A stretch of DNA of 64,000 nucleotides from NCBI GenBank assembly GCA_965656535.1, contig CBFHKX010000008.1:1-64000 (forward strand), written 5' to 3'. Each line of letters begins with the position of its first letter. The first letter of the stretch is position 1. The notes below the pieces were generated by a model. The model made no database searches. It was not told where the DNA came from and saw only the letters and a program-made list of their open reading frames with translations. Shown here piece after piece: positions 9,056 through 15,995 of the stretch. The translations under genes were made by a program, and so were the position numbers. Source of the DNA: Lishizhenia sp965656535. GTDB taxonomy: Bacteria; Bacteroidota; Bacteroidia; Flavobacteriales_D; Crocinitomicaceae.

Positions 9056-10393
9056 ATGTATCAGAGTACCGTTTTAATTATTAGTTCAGAGCCAGAGGTT
9101 TCTAAAGGCCTAAAACACTTCTTAGAACGCATGGGTTTTAAGGCTATTGCAAGTAAAAATGAGGTTGAAGCGAAGAAAGAGTTACAAGCTAAGATTGATT
9201 TAATTATTGCAGATATTCGAATCAATGAAAGCAGAGAGAATGAGTTTTTAGGAAGAATAATAAAAGGATCTCCAATCACTCCTGTAATTTTGTTAAGTTA
9301 TTTTAACGAAATTAGAAAAGCAGCACAATGGGTAAAAAAAGGGGTATTTACCTATACTTTTCATCCAATTGAGCCAAAAGAGATTTGGTTGTATATAAAC
9401 GAAGCGTTGGGGGAAGATAAAATTGTTCGTACTGTATATGAAACAATGGCTTCCCCAATTTCGTTTTTTACGGCAGAAAAGAATCCAGTAGCAGCAAAGA
9501 AACAATATAGATTTGTGGATTCAACTGCTTCAAAAAATGTACGTGAATTAACACAAATTTTTGCTCCAAAGAGCTTAAACGTTATGCTTTATGGCGAAGA
9601 CGGAACAGGTAAAAGTAGACTAGCCAAAACCATTCACAGCCATTCTAAAAAAGCAAAAGATGCATTTATTCAAATCAATTGCAGTATTCTATCAATAGAG
9701 GAAGAGTGGAAATCTTTTCTGGATGTGGTGGAGCAAAATAAGTATGGAGGAACATTGTTTTTTAACCAGATTAGTAACCTTTCTATCAATAACCAAAAAA
9801 ATGTGCTAAAATTTCTTAAGAAAAATAATCTTCCTAATGCCGTAGGAGAAACGCCTTTTCGCATTATTACGGCAGACAATACACTGCTTTTAGAGCATGT
9901 TTTGACGGGTCATTTTAACGAAGACTTATTTCACATTCTTAATCAAGCAGCTATCCAGCTTCTTAGTTTGCGTTTAGATGTTGGTGGACTCCCGTTCTAC
10001 ACAGACATATTTATTAAAGAAGCAAATAGAAAGTTTAATAAATCTATTGAAGGATTAACTTCATCTGCTAAAAAAGTAATCAAAGCGCATTTCTGGCCTG
10101 GAAATTTAAGAGAATTAAAAACAGTTATTTATCGTGCAGTATTGAACTCTGTAACTCAAATGCTCGAACCTCAAAATATTCAAACAGAAATAACCGAACG
10201 CTTGGTTTTAAATAAAATGGATTTAGAAGCGGAAACATTAAATCTTAAAGAAGCTGCTGAAAGAGCAGAGGTAGATGTTATTTTAAGGGTGCTAAAGCAG
10301 ACGAGACAAAACAAGAGTAAAACCGCGTTAATATTGGGAATCGATAGAAAAACCCTGTATAATAAAATGGCAGCGTATCAGTTGTTAGACTAA
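9056..10393 (+). CDS. Degenerate NtrC-type response regulator
   Basis: 445 aa with the layout of a sigma-54 activator: receiver-like domain (about 4-120), AAA+ domain (about 155-370) and a C-terminal Fis-type helix-turn-helix (about 400-445). Walker A GEDGTGKS (180-187) and WPGNLREL are kept. Much else is not. The receiver has D53 but no acidic pair (VLIISSEPE) and has H103 where the conserved Lys should be. The AAA+ domain lacks the GAFTGA loop: only about 21 residues separate INCS from GGTLFF. Walker B reads LFFNQI and both Arg-finger positions are changed (FNEDLFHILN). It may be a DNA-binding regulator without sigma-54 remodelling. The start at 9056 is preferred over 9023, because a -7-like box (9018-9025) overlaps the earlier ATG. 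Confidence 0.85.
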   Translation: MYQSTVLIISSEPEVSKGLKHFLERMGFKAIASKNEVEAKKELQAKIDLIIADIRINESRENEFLGRIIKGSPITPVILLSYFNEIRKAAQWVKKGVFTYTFHPIEPKEIWLYINEALGEDKIVRTVYETMASPISFFTAEKNPVAAKKQYRFVDSTASKNVRELTQIFAPKSLNVMLYGEDGTGKSRLAKTIHSHSKKAKDAFIQINCSILSIEEEWKSFLDVVEQNKYGGTLFFNQISNLSINNQKNVLKFLKKNNLPNAVGETPFRIITADNTLLLEHVLTGHFNEDLFHILNQAAIQLLSLRLDVGGLPFYTDIFIKEANRKFNKSIEGLTSSAKKVIKAHFWPGNLRELKTVIYRAVLNSVTQMLEPQNIQTEITERLVLNKMDLEAETLNLKEAAERAEVDVILRVLKQTRQNKSKTALILGIDRKTLYNKMAAYQLLD

Positions 10394-10399
10394 AAAAGC

Positions 10400-11155
10400 T
10401 TACTTGTACAGTACAGTAGCCGATGCCTGAGCAGTTGGCATAATAGTTAAATCGTTAATGGTTACGTGGACTGGACGAGAAGTAACAAATTCAATTGTTT
10501 CTGCAATATCTTTAGCTACTAGCGGAGAGTAGCCATCGTATACTTTTTCTGCTTGTTTTTGATCTCCTTTAAAACGAACTACACTGAATTCAGTTTCTGC
10601 TGCTCCTGGAGCAATATTGGTAACTTTAATATTATAAGGTACCAAATCAATACGCATTGCTTTACTTAGTGCATCTACGGCATGTTTACTTGCACAGTAT
10701 ACATTTCCACCTGGATACACTTCTTTACCTGCAATGCTTCCAATATTTATAATGTGTCCTTTCTTGTTTGCTTTTAAAAACGGAATCAGCGCTTTAGAAA
10801 CGTAAAGTAAACCTTTTACATTGGTATCAATCATTCTGTCCCAATCCTCGCTTATTCCTTCGTCTATAGGACCTCTTCCTACTGCTAAACCTGCATTGTT
10901 TACCACTATTCCTAACCTACTTGTGAGCGTTTTTGGTAATGAAGTAATTGCATCGATCGTCTCTTTTTCAGATCGCACATCAAAACAAAGCCAGTATATT
11001 TCTGAAGCTCCTAATTGCGTTAACTTTTCTGTTAATTCAACAAAACGTTCTTTTCTTCTTCCTGTTAAGATGAGCGCATATCCTTTTTGTGCAAATAATT
11101 CTGCAGTAGCAAGTCCAAATCCTGCTGTAGCTCCTGAAATAAAAATAGTTTTCAT
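10400..11155 (-). CDS. SDR family oxidoreductase (YdfG-like)
   Basis: Cytosolic NAD(P)-dependent short-chain dehydrogenase of 251 aa. It has the Rossmann glycine motif ISGATAGFGLA (residues 5-15), GRR after beta-2 suggesting NADP preference, the NNAG motif, catalytic Ser (INIGSIAG) and YxxxK (YCASK). The C-terminal NDLTIMPTAQA segment is typical of the YdfG/serine 3-dehydrogenase-like group, so a 3-hydroxy acid or amino-alcohol substrate is plausible. The ATG at 11155 overlaps the upstream stop as ATGA; the frame also extends to 11281 but that part lies inside the upstream gene. It ends 6 bp from the convergent regulator gene. Confidence 0.9.
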   Translation of the reverse strand: MKTIFISGATAGFGLATAELFAQKGYALILTGRRKERFVELTEKLTQLGASEIYWLCFDVRSEKETIDAITSLPKTLTSRLGIVVNNAGLAVGRGPIDEGISEDWDRMIDTNVKGLLYVSKALIPFLKANKKGHIINIGSIAGKEVYPGGNVYCASKHAVDALSKAMRIDLVPYNIKVTNIAPGAAETEFSVVRFKGDQKQAEKVYDGYSPLVAKDIAETIEFVTSRPVHVTINDLTIMPTAQASATVLYK

Positions 11156-12615
11156 GTGATTCGTTTTTTCGGTTCGAAAAATATACATAATATACACATC
11201 AATGCTAAAACTCCGGGGATTTTGTATCGCACAATAGCTCCTGTTACTGGAGTTGTGTATCCAATGATGAGGTACAAACACAGCGTGAAAAGTGAAAGGG
11301 CAACGATTATAGACCTTTCTGTTGGTGTAAGTGCTCTTCTAAACCAGAATAAAGCTCCTAAAAAGAGAAAGGCAAAAACAATGTTTTCTGTCATAGCAAG
11401 ATATATAAGCCATGAACCATTATCGCCTGGAAAAGGTCTAAACATTACATTTAAAAGTACTTCTGGTACCATTGTGATAAGGGTGAAAAAAGATCCGTTA
11501 ATTCGTGTCGTGTTAAAACTACTTGCGGATCCTTCAGACTGGTGTAAAACAAACCAAGGTTCTGGGTCTGCCGGAATTTTAACCGTTTCCATTCCATAAT
11601 TTTGTTTGTCAACCACTAAAGCACCTTCAGTTTCTTTAATCAAGTAAACCAAGTTTCCTTCTTGTTTCATTTTACCGCGTTCCACGCCTTCAAAAAAGTA
11701 AATAGTGTCGTTTCTAAAAAGATGTAGTCCACCTAATCCTACGTTTATAAAGTCTCTCTGTTGGTTAGAAATTTTATTTACGATTGTATTTCTGGCAGTG
11801 GGTACAGATAATAAAACAATAAGCAGTAATGCCATTGCTCCCAATCCAAAAAAGATAGTTTTTTGTTTGAATACGAATTGTATCATTAAAAAGAGAAGAA
11901 CCGGAAGTAAACATACGAATACATAAGGCTTAAAACTCAAAACAAGTAAGGATCCAATAAGTAATTTTATAATTTTTACGGTGGATGAGTTTTTTTTGTA
12001 AAAAAGACCATTTAGAAATAGTCCAAAACCTAAAATTAAGAGAGGTTCTTTAATAAAACTACTGCTCCAGAAAGCAAGACTTGGTAGTAAAAGTAAAAGC
12101 ATTAATACATATTTTTCTCTTATTTTACTGTATTGTTGTACCCATTTGAAACATTCAAAAACACCCCAAAAAGAAAACGCGCACATGAAGAGAATGTGTG
12201 TAATAACCTGACCTTTTGATAAAAAAAGTAACAAGGAATTTACACGTAGTACGTTTTGAGAGTCGTTAAAAAAAGGTTTTTGAGTACCATTCCAATGTTG
12301 GGTTAGACGTAGGTGTTTGTCTACGAATTCAGGACTTAAATCTATGTTAAAAATATACCTAAAATAGTCACTCGGTGCTTTTTCAAAAACACCATGTAAA
12401 ATTTTACTTTCACGGAAAAAAGCGCCGGCATCAGCTGTGAGTTCTCCTCCTCCGTAAATGTAGGTGTAGACATATAAAAAAAAGAGTCCTGCACCAAATT
12501 TTACAATAAAAAGAGCTGGTAAAAGAGTTGACGTAGTATGCTCTAGTTTCTTTCCTTGGCGGTAAAAGAAATATAAGATGCTAAAGAAGTATATGCACAA
12601 CAGCACTAAACTCAA
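11152..12615 (-). CDS. Polytopic membrane protein, 487 aa
   Basis: Integral membrane protein with about 9-11 predicted hydrophobic helices and a large non-membrane section near residues 255-365. The segments TADAGAFF, LAFWSSSFIKEP and the alternating TM/loop layout recall GT-C-like or EpsG/Wzy-type envelope polysaccharide proteins, but I see no diagnostic motif. The start codon is TTG: no ATG lies near the N-terminus, and a perfect -7 box at 12633-12640 sits 17 nt upstream. The stop overlaps the SDR start (ATGA), so expression is coupled. Function unknown. Confidence 0.75.
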   Translation of the reverse strand: MSLVLLCIYFFSILYFFYRQGKKLEHTTSTLLPALFIVKFGAGLFFLYVYTYIYGGGELTADAGAFFRESKILHGVFEKAPSDYFRYIFNIDLSPEFVDKHLRLTQHWNGTQKPFFNDSQNVLRVNSLLLFLSKGQVITHILFMCAFSFWGVFECFKWVQQYSKIREKYVLMLLLLLPSLAFWSSSFIKEPLLILGFGLFLNGLFYKKNSSTVKIIKLLIGSLLVLSFKPYVFVCLLPVLLFLMIQFVFKQKTIFFGLGAMALLLIVLLSVPTARNTIVNKISNQQRDFINVGLGGLHLFRNDTIYFFEGVERGKMKQEGNLVYLIKETEGALVVDKQNYGMETVKIPADPEPWFVLHQSEGSASSFNTTRINGSFFTLITMVPEVLLNVMFRPFPGDNGSWLIYLAMTENIVFAFLFLGALFWFRRALTPTERSIIVALSLFTLCLYLIIGYTTPVTGAIVRYKIPGVLALMCILCIFFEPKKRIT

Positions 12616-12632
12616 AACGTTGTTTTTTTGGG

Positions 12633-12640
12633 CAAAAGTA
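12633..12640 (-). promoter_or_regulatory. -7 box upstream of membrane protein/SDR operon
   Basis: Minus-strand TACTTTTG followed by CCC matches TAnnTTTG exactly. It is 17 nt from the TTG start at 12615 and supports that unusual start. Confidence 0.5.
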
Positions 12641-12678
12641 GCCGAATTAATTTAAATTCCTAGAGTTATACAAAGCTG

Positions 12679-12819
12679 TTATGCAGGCTTTTTCTTGTTT
12701 CTTCTGCATCGTTCACTGCAGTATTTCACTTCTTCCCAGTTTTTCTCCCATTTTTTTCTCCAACTAAATGGAAGTCCGCAGGTTTGGCACTTTTTTTCTG
12801 GAAGATGCTGCTTTTTCAT
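12679..12819 (-). CDS. DUF2256 family small zinc-ribbon-like protein
   Basis: A 46-aa basic protein found by translating the minus strand here. It carries two Cys pairs, CQTC and CSERC, around a WRKKWEKNWEEVKYC core, the layout of DUF2256. The last residues are a Lys/Arg-rich tail, and the Cys spacing suggests one bound metal. Function unknown; in other genomes the family often lies near photolyase/cryptochrome genes (from memory). Its first 56 nt overlap the 3' end of lysA in another frame, and a TIGR03643/DUF2805 gene lies on the other side of lysA. Confidence 0.85.
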   Translation of the reverse strand: MKKQHLPEKKCQTCGLPFSWRKKWEKNWEEVKYCSERCRRNKKKPA

Positions 12820-13948
12820 GGGTACATTTTATTATCGTGTGGGTACTTTGTGTAATAAATTTTTTGGCGATGGCTTGTTTTAAATTATAGTTTAACTGCA
12901 TACTTGAACCGTATGCGCCTGTGCTATGTATTTCAACAATGTCTCCAACGAAAAGTTTTTCAATCGTATAGTTTTCATGAAAAACATCTGTACTCTCACA
13001 AGATGGACCCGCAATTTTATAGGTGTCAAATTCAAAAGAAGCATTGAGTGTTGTAACCTTATGATACGCTCCGTAGAGCATTGGTCTGAGTAAAGCAGAC
13101 ATACCCGCGTTGAGCAAGGCAATTTTACAGTTGTTTCGTTCTTTAATGTATTGTACTTGCGCTATTAATTTTCCGCATTGACCTACTAGACTTCTGCCAG
13201 GTTCTAATGCTAGAGTTGGAAACTTACTTTCTGGTAAATATGTTCGTATGGCAGACATCCAACCTTTAAAATCTGGAACCGGAAATTTTTTGGGCTCTTT
13301 ATAATTTATGCCTAAACCACCTCCCAAATTGAGATAGGCTGGATGATAATTGGTGAACCGATCAAGTAGATTTGCTATATGTTTAGAAAGTGATTTAAAA
13401 TATTCTAGATTTTCAATTTGTGAACCTACATGTACATGGAATCCGATTATTTCGTTACCGTATTCAGAAATTAATTTAACAGCCTCAGCTTCTGTTACTC
13501 CAAATTTATGTGTATTCTCTCCCGTTGAAATTTTATCAAATGTATCTACTTTAAAATCTGGATTAAGGCGCAACGCAACTTGTGTTGTAGAATTAAGTTT
13601 TTTTCTCAAATTCTGAATTAAATAAAATTCTTCAACCGATTCACAATGTATAATTCTAATGTTTTCGAATAGAGCATATTCAATTTCTTTATAGGTTTTA
13701 CCAGATCCTGCAAAAACAATCTGTTCAGGTTTAAATCCGTGGTTTAAGCAGTGCTTAATTTCTTCTCCAGATACTGCGTCTATCCCTAGGTTAAAAGCCC
13801 TTATTTTTTCAAGAATTTCTGGTTCGTTATTTGCTTTAATTGCATAGAATAGTGCTACATTGTTCATTTTAGCTTCGCGTTGTGCAACAGAAATTGTACG
13901 TTCTAATAACGTTAAGTCGTATCTATAAAAAGGATCTATGTAGTGCAT
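12764..13948 (-). CDS. lysA: Diaminopimelate decarboxylase
   Basis: PLP enzyme of the last step of lysine synthesis, meso-diaminopimelate to L-lysine. 394 aa. Visible: PLP lysine in FYAIKAN (about 44), HVHVGSQI, the phosphate-binding LNLGGGLG, EPGRSLVG, the GPSCESTDVF active-site Cys region, and GAYGSSM. The ATG at 13948 is chosen over 13999 because a perfect -7 box lies at 13967-13974 between them and the protein homology starts there. The C-terminal tail after KKF (about 30 residues) looks non-conserved and overlaps the DUF2256 gene. Confidence 0.93.
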   Translation of the reverse strand: MHYIDPFYRYDLTLLERTISVAQREAKMNNVALFYAIKANNEPEILEKIRAFNLGIDAVSGEEIKHCLNHGFKPEQIVFAGSGKTYKEIEYALFENIRIIHCESVEEFYLIQNLRKKLNSTTQVALRLNPDFKVDTFDKISTGENTHKFGVTEAEAVKLISEYGNEIIGFHVHVGSQIENLEYFKSLSKHIANLLDRFTNYHPAYLNLGGGLGINYKEPKKFPVPDFKGWMSAIRTYLPESKFPTLALEPGRSLVGQCGKLIAQVQYIKERNNCKIALLNAGMSALLRPMLYGAYHKVTTLNASFEFDTYKIAGPSCESTDVFHENYTIEKLFVGDIVEIHSTGAYGSSMQLNYNLKQAIAKKFITQSTHTIIKCTHEKAASSRKKVPNLRTSI

Positions 13949-13966
13949 CGCCAATATTTTTTTAGG

Positions 13967-13974
13967 CAAAAATA
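13967..13974 (-). promoter_or_regulatory. -7 box of lysA promoter
   Basis: Minus-strand TATTTTTG followed by CC, an exact TAnnTTTG match 18 nt upstream of the lysA ATG. It excludes the longer frame that opens at 13999. Confidence 0.5.
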
Positions 13975-14074
13975 AACGCAAGAAGCTTTCGATTAACAAA
14001 GTGTTAAAAATAAAACATCTTGTGAATCTAAACAGTTTTTAATCACGTGTGTTTTATTAGTACAGATTAAATAG

Positions 14075-14365
14075 ATGAGTGTAAAAAAAGAGTACAATTT
14101 AGATGAAAGGGCCGTAAATAGGATTATTGAAATGGCTTGGGAAGATAGAACAACTTTTGACGCAATAGCTTTTCAATTTGGCGTTCCAGAGAAGGATGTT
14201 ATTCGGTTAATGCGACAAGAAATGAAGTTGAGCAGCTGGAGGCTCTGGAGAAAAAGAGTGCAAGGTAGGTCAACTAAACACGCCAAAACAAGAGGTTTTG
14301 AAGTTGGAAGGCACAAGTGTTCTAGGCAAAGAACAATTACACACAATAAAATTTCTAAACGATAG
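14075..14365 (+). CDS. TIGR03643 (DUF2805) family protein
   Basis: 96-aa basic protein. The N-terminal two-thirds form a helix-turn-helix-like block (IIEMAWEDRTTFDAIAFQFG, then VPEKDVIRLMRQEMK), followed by SWRLWRKRVQGR and a Lys/Arg/His-rich end, the pattern of TIGR03643/DUF2805. It may bind DNA or RNA, but no function is established that I know of. It is divergent from lysA, and 24 bp from the phosphoesterase gene. A weak 6-bp hairpin (14364-14380) overlaps its stop codon. Confidence 0.88.
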   Translation: MSVKKEYNLDERAVNRIIEMAWEDRTTFDAIAFQFGVPEKDVIRLMRQEMKLSSWRLWRKRVQGRSTKHAKTRGFEVGRHKCSRQRTITHNKISKR

Positions 14366-14388
14366 ATTGTTTTCCAATCTTTGTGTTT

Positions 14389-14913
14389 ATGAAGAAAATC
14401 GGACTGCTATCGGATACGCACGGTGATGTAGATGAAAAAATATTTCATCACTTTAAAGATGTTGATGAGATTTGGCACGCGGGAGATATTGGAGATGTTG
14501 AGGTAATTGATAAGTTAAAAGCTTTTAAGCCTATTAGAGCAGTGTATGGAAATATTGATGGACATGAAATTAGACAAGAAGTTCCAGAGTTTAACCGATT
14601 TAAGCTCGAAGGTGTAGAAGTACTTATTACGCATATCGCCGGGAAACCCTACAAATATTCTAAACCTCTCTTTAAAGAATTAAATGAAAATGGTTCGCCA
14701 GATTTATTGGTTTGTGGTCATAGTCATATTCTACTTGTGAAAATGGATAAACAGAATAATATGCTTTGGTTGAATCCAGGTGCTTGTGGTTATAAGGGAT
14801 TTCATTCGGTTAAAACGCTGTTAAGATTTGAATTATCGAATGGAAAGCCACAGAATATGGAAGTTATTGAACTTGGACCAAGAGTAAAAAAGCAAATTGA
14901 AAACAATTTTTAA
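14389..14913 (+). CDS. YfcE/MJ0936-type metallophosphoesterase
   Basis: 174-aa calcineurin-like phosphoesterase, probably a cytosolic metal-dependent phosphodiesterase of unknown physiological substrate. The dinuclear metal motifs are all present in order: SDTHGD (residues 7-12), GDIGD, GNIDG (family GNCD/GNxD), ITHI and GHSH. The ATG at 14389 is preferred to a GTG at 14383, since the usual MKKIGLLSDTHG start then begins the protein. It lies 27 bp before porQ. Confidence 0.9.
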   Translation: MKKIGLLSDTHGDVDEKIFHHFKDVDEIWHAGDIGDVEVIDKLKAFKPIRAVYGNIDGHEIRQEVPEFNRFKLEGVEVLITHIAGKPYKYSKPLFKELNENGSPDLLVCGHSHILLVKMDKQNNMLWLNPGACGYKGFHSVKTLLRFELSNGKPQNMEVIELGPRVKKQIENNF

Positions 14914-14940
14914 TACTTTTACTCGTTCTTGCATCAAATT

Positions 14941-15978
14941 ATGAAAATCATACTGATTATTTCTTGTTTTCTACTTGTTACTGTTGCTCACGCTCAAACA
15001 GGTGGAGAAACCGTTTTTTCTTTTCTAGATCTTGGATTTAATGCGAGGTCAAACGCCCTTGGCACAGATTTTATAACGGTAAAAGATAAGGATGTGAACT
15101 TAGGAGTAGGTAATCCATCTTTGCTAAATAAAGACATGGATAATTCTCTTGGCATAAATCAAGCATTGCTTGCGGGAGGTATTAATTATGGTATGGTAGC
15201 GTATGGCCGACACTTTGATCAAGTAGGTACTTTTTCTGGACATCTTAGATACGTTTCATACGGCAACATGGTACGAAGAGATGAAACAGGCGTGGAACAA
15301 GGAGAATTTAGCGCGGGAGATTTCGCATTAGGAATGGGATACGGAAAGCAACTTAACCCAAAGGTTTCTGTTGGTGGAAATTTTAATTTCATTTATTCGC
15401 AATTAGAGTCTTTCTCGTCTTTAGGAATCGGTTTAGATTTAGCTGGAACAATTTTATTAGGTAACGATAATAGAACTTTGTTTACGGCCTTAATCAAGAA
15501 TGTTGGCTTCCAATTTAAAGGATACACAAAAGGAAATCGAGAATCTTTAAGAGCAGATTTTCAAATGGGTATATCACACAAGTTAGAGCATGCACCTTTT
15601 CGATTTTCTCTTTTAGCGCATGATTTAAATAGGTGGGATTTATCTTATGATGATCCGAACCAAGAAGTTACCATAGACCCGCTTACGCAGGAATTGTTAG
15701 AGCCTGAAACAGCAGGTTTTGGGGAGAAGTTAGCACGTCACTTTACTTTTCAAGTAGAAGCCTTGTTGGGCGATAAACTGCATGTTCGTACTGCTTTTGA
15801 TTACCAACGAAGAAGAGAAATGCGATTAGAGTCTCGACCAGGAGCTGCAGGATTGTCTTTCGGTGCTGGTTTTTACTTTCAACGGTTTTCTTTGGATTAC
15901 GGACTTTCAATAATTTCTCAAGCTGGTTTTAATAATATGCTCACTTTAACAACCAACTTGAGTAAGTGGAAAAAATAG
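14941..15978 (+). CDS. porQ: Type IX secretion system protein PorQ
   Basis: 345 aa with signal peptide (MKIILIISCFLLVTVAHAQ) and an outer-membrane beta-barrel-like body of the PorQ family: GGETVFSFLDLGFNARSNALG near the mature N-terminus, FNFIYSQLESFSS, and a barrel-ending ITTNLSKW-like C-terminus. PorQ is an outer-membrane component of the type IX secretion system. It agrees with the T9SS cargo genes at 24437 and 46396. A TTG at 14929 would extend the frame but spoil the signal peptide. It is convergent with the helicase gene 17 bp away. Confidence 0.92.
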   Translation: MKIILIISCFLLVTVAHAQTGGETVFSFLDLGFNARSNALGTDFITVKDKDVNLGVGNPSLLNKDMDNSLGINQALLAGGINYGMVAYGRHFDQVGTFSGHLRYVSYGNMVRRDETGVEQGEFSAGDFALGMGYGKQLNPKVSVGGNFNFIYSQLESFSSLGIGLDLAGTILLGNDNRTLFTALIKNVGFQFKGYTKGNRESLRADFQMGISHKLEHAPFRFSLLAHDLNRWDLSYDDPNQEVTIDPLTQELLEPETAGFGEKLARHFTFQVEALLGDKLHVRTAFDYQRRREMRLESRPGAAGLSFGAGFYFQRFSLDYGLSIISQAGFNNMLTLTTNLSKWKK

Positions 15979-15995
15979 AGGAACTCCTGTTTCCC

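Noticed and set aside
11156..11599. 147-codon plus-strand frame antisense to the membrane protein gene
   Set aside because: The opposite strand has a clear multi-helix membrane protein with promoter box and ATGA coupling; the antisense frame is a shadow.
12764..12900. Frameshift at the lysA 3' end
   Set aside because: All catalytic motifs are in frame, and the overlap is explained by a separate intact DUF2256 gene.
14364..14388. Terminator between the DUF2805 gene and the phosphoesterase
   Set aside because: Only 6 bp (AGATTG/CAATCT), overlapping the stop codon and lacking a continuous T-run; mentioned only in the gene entry.
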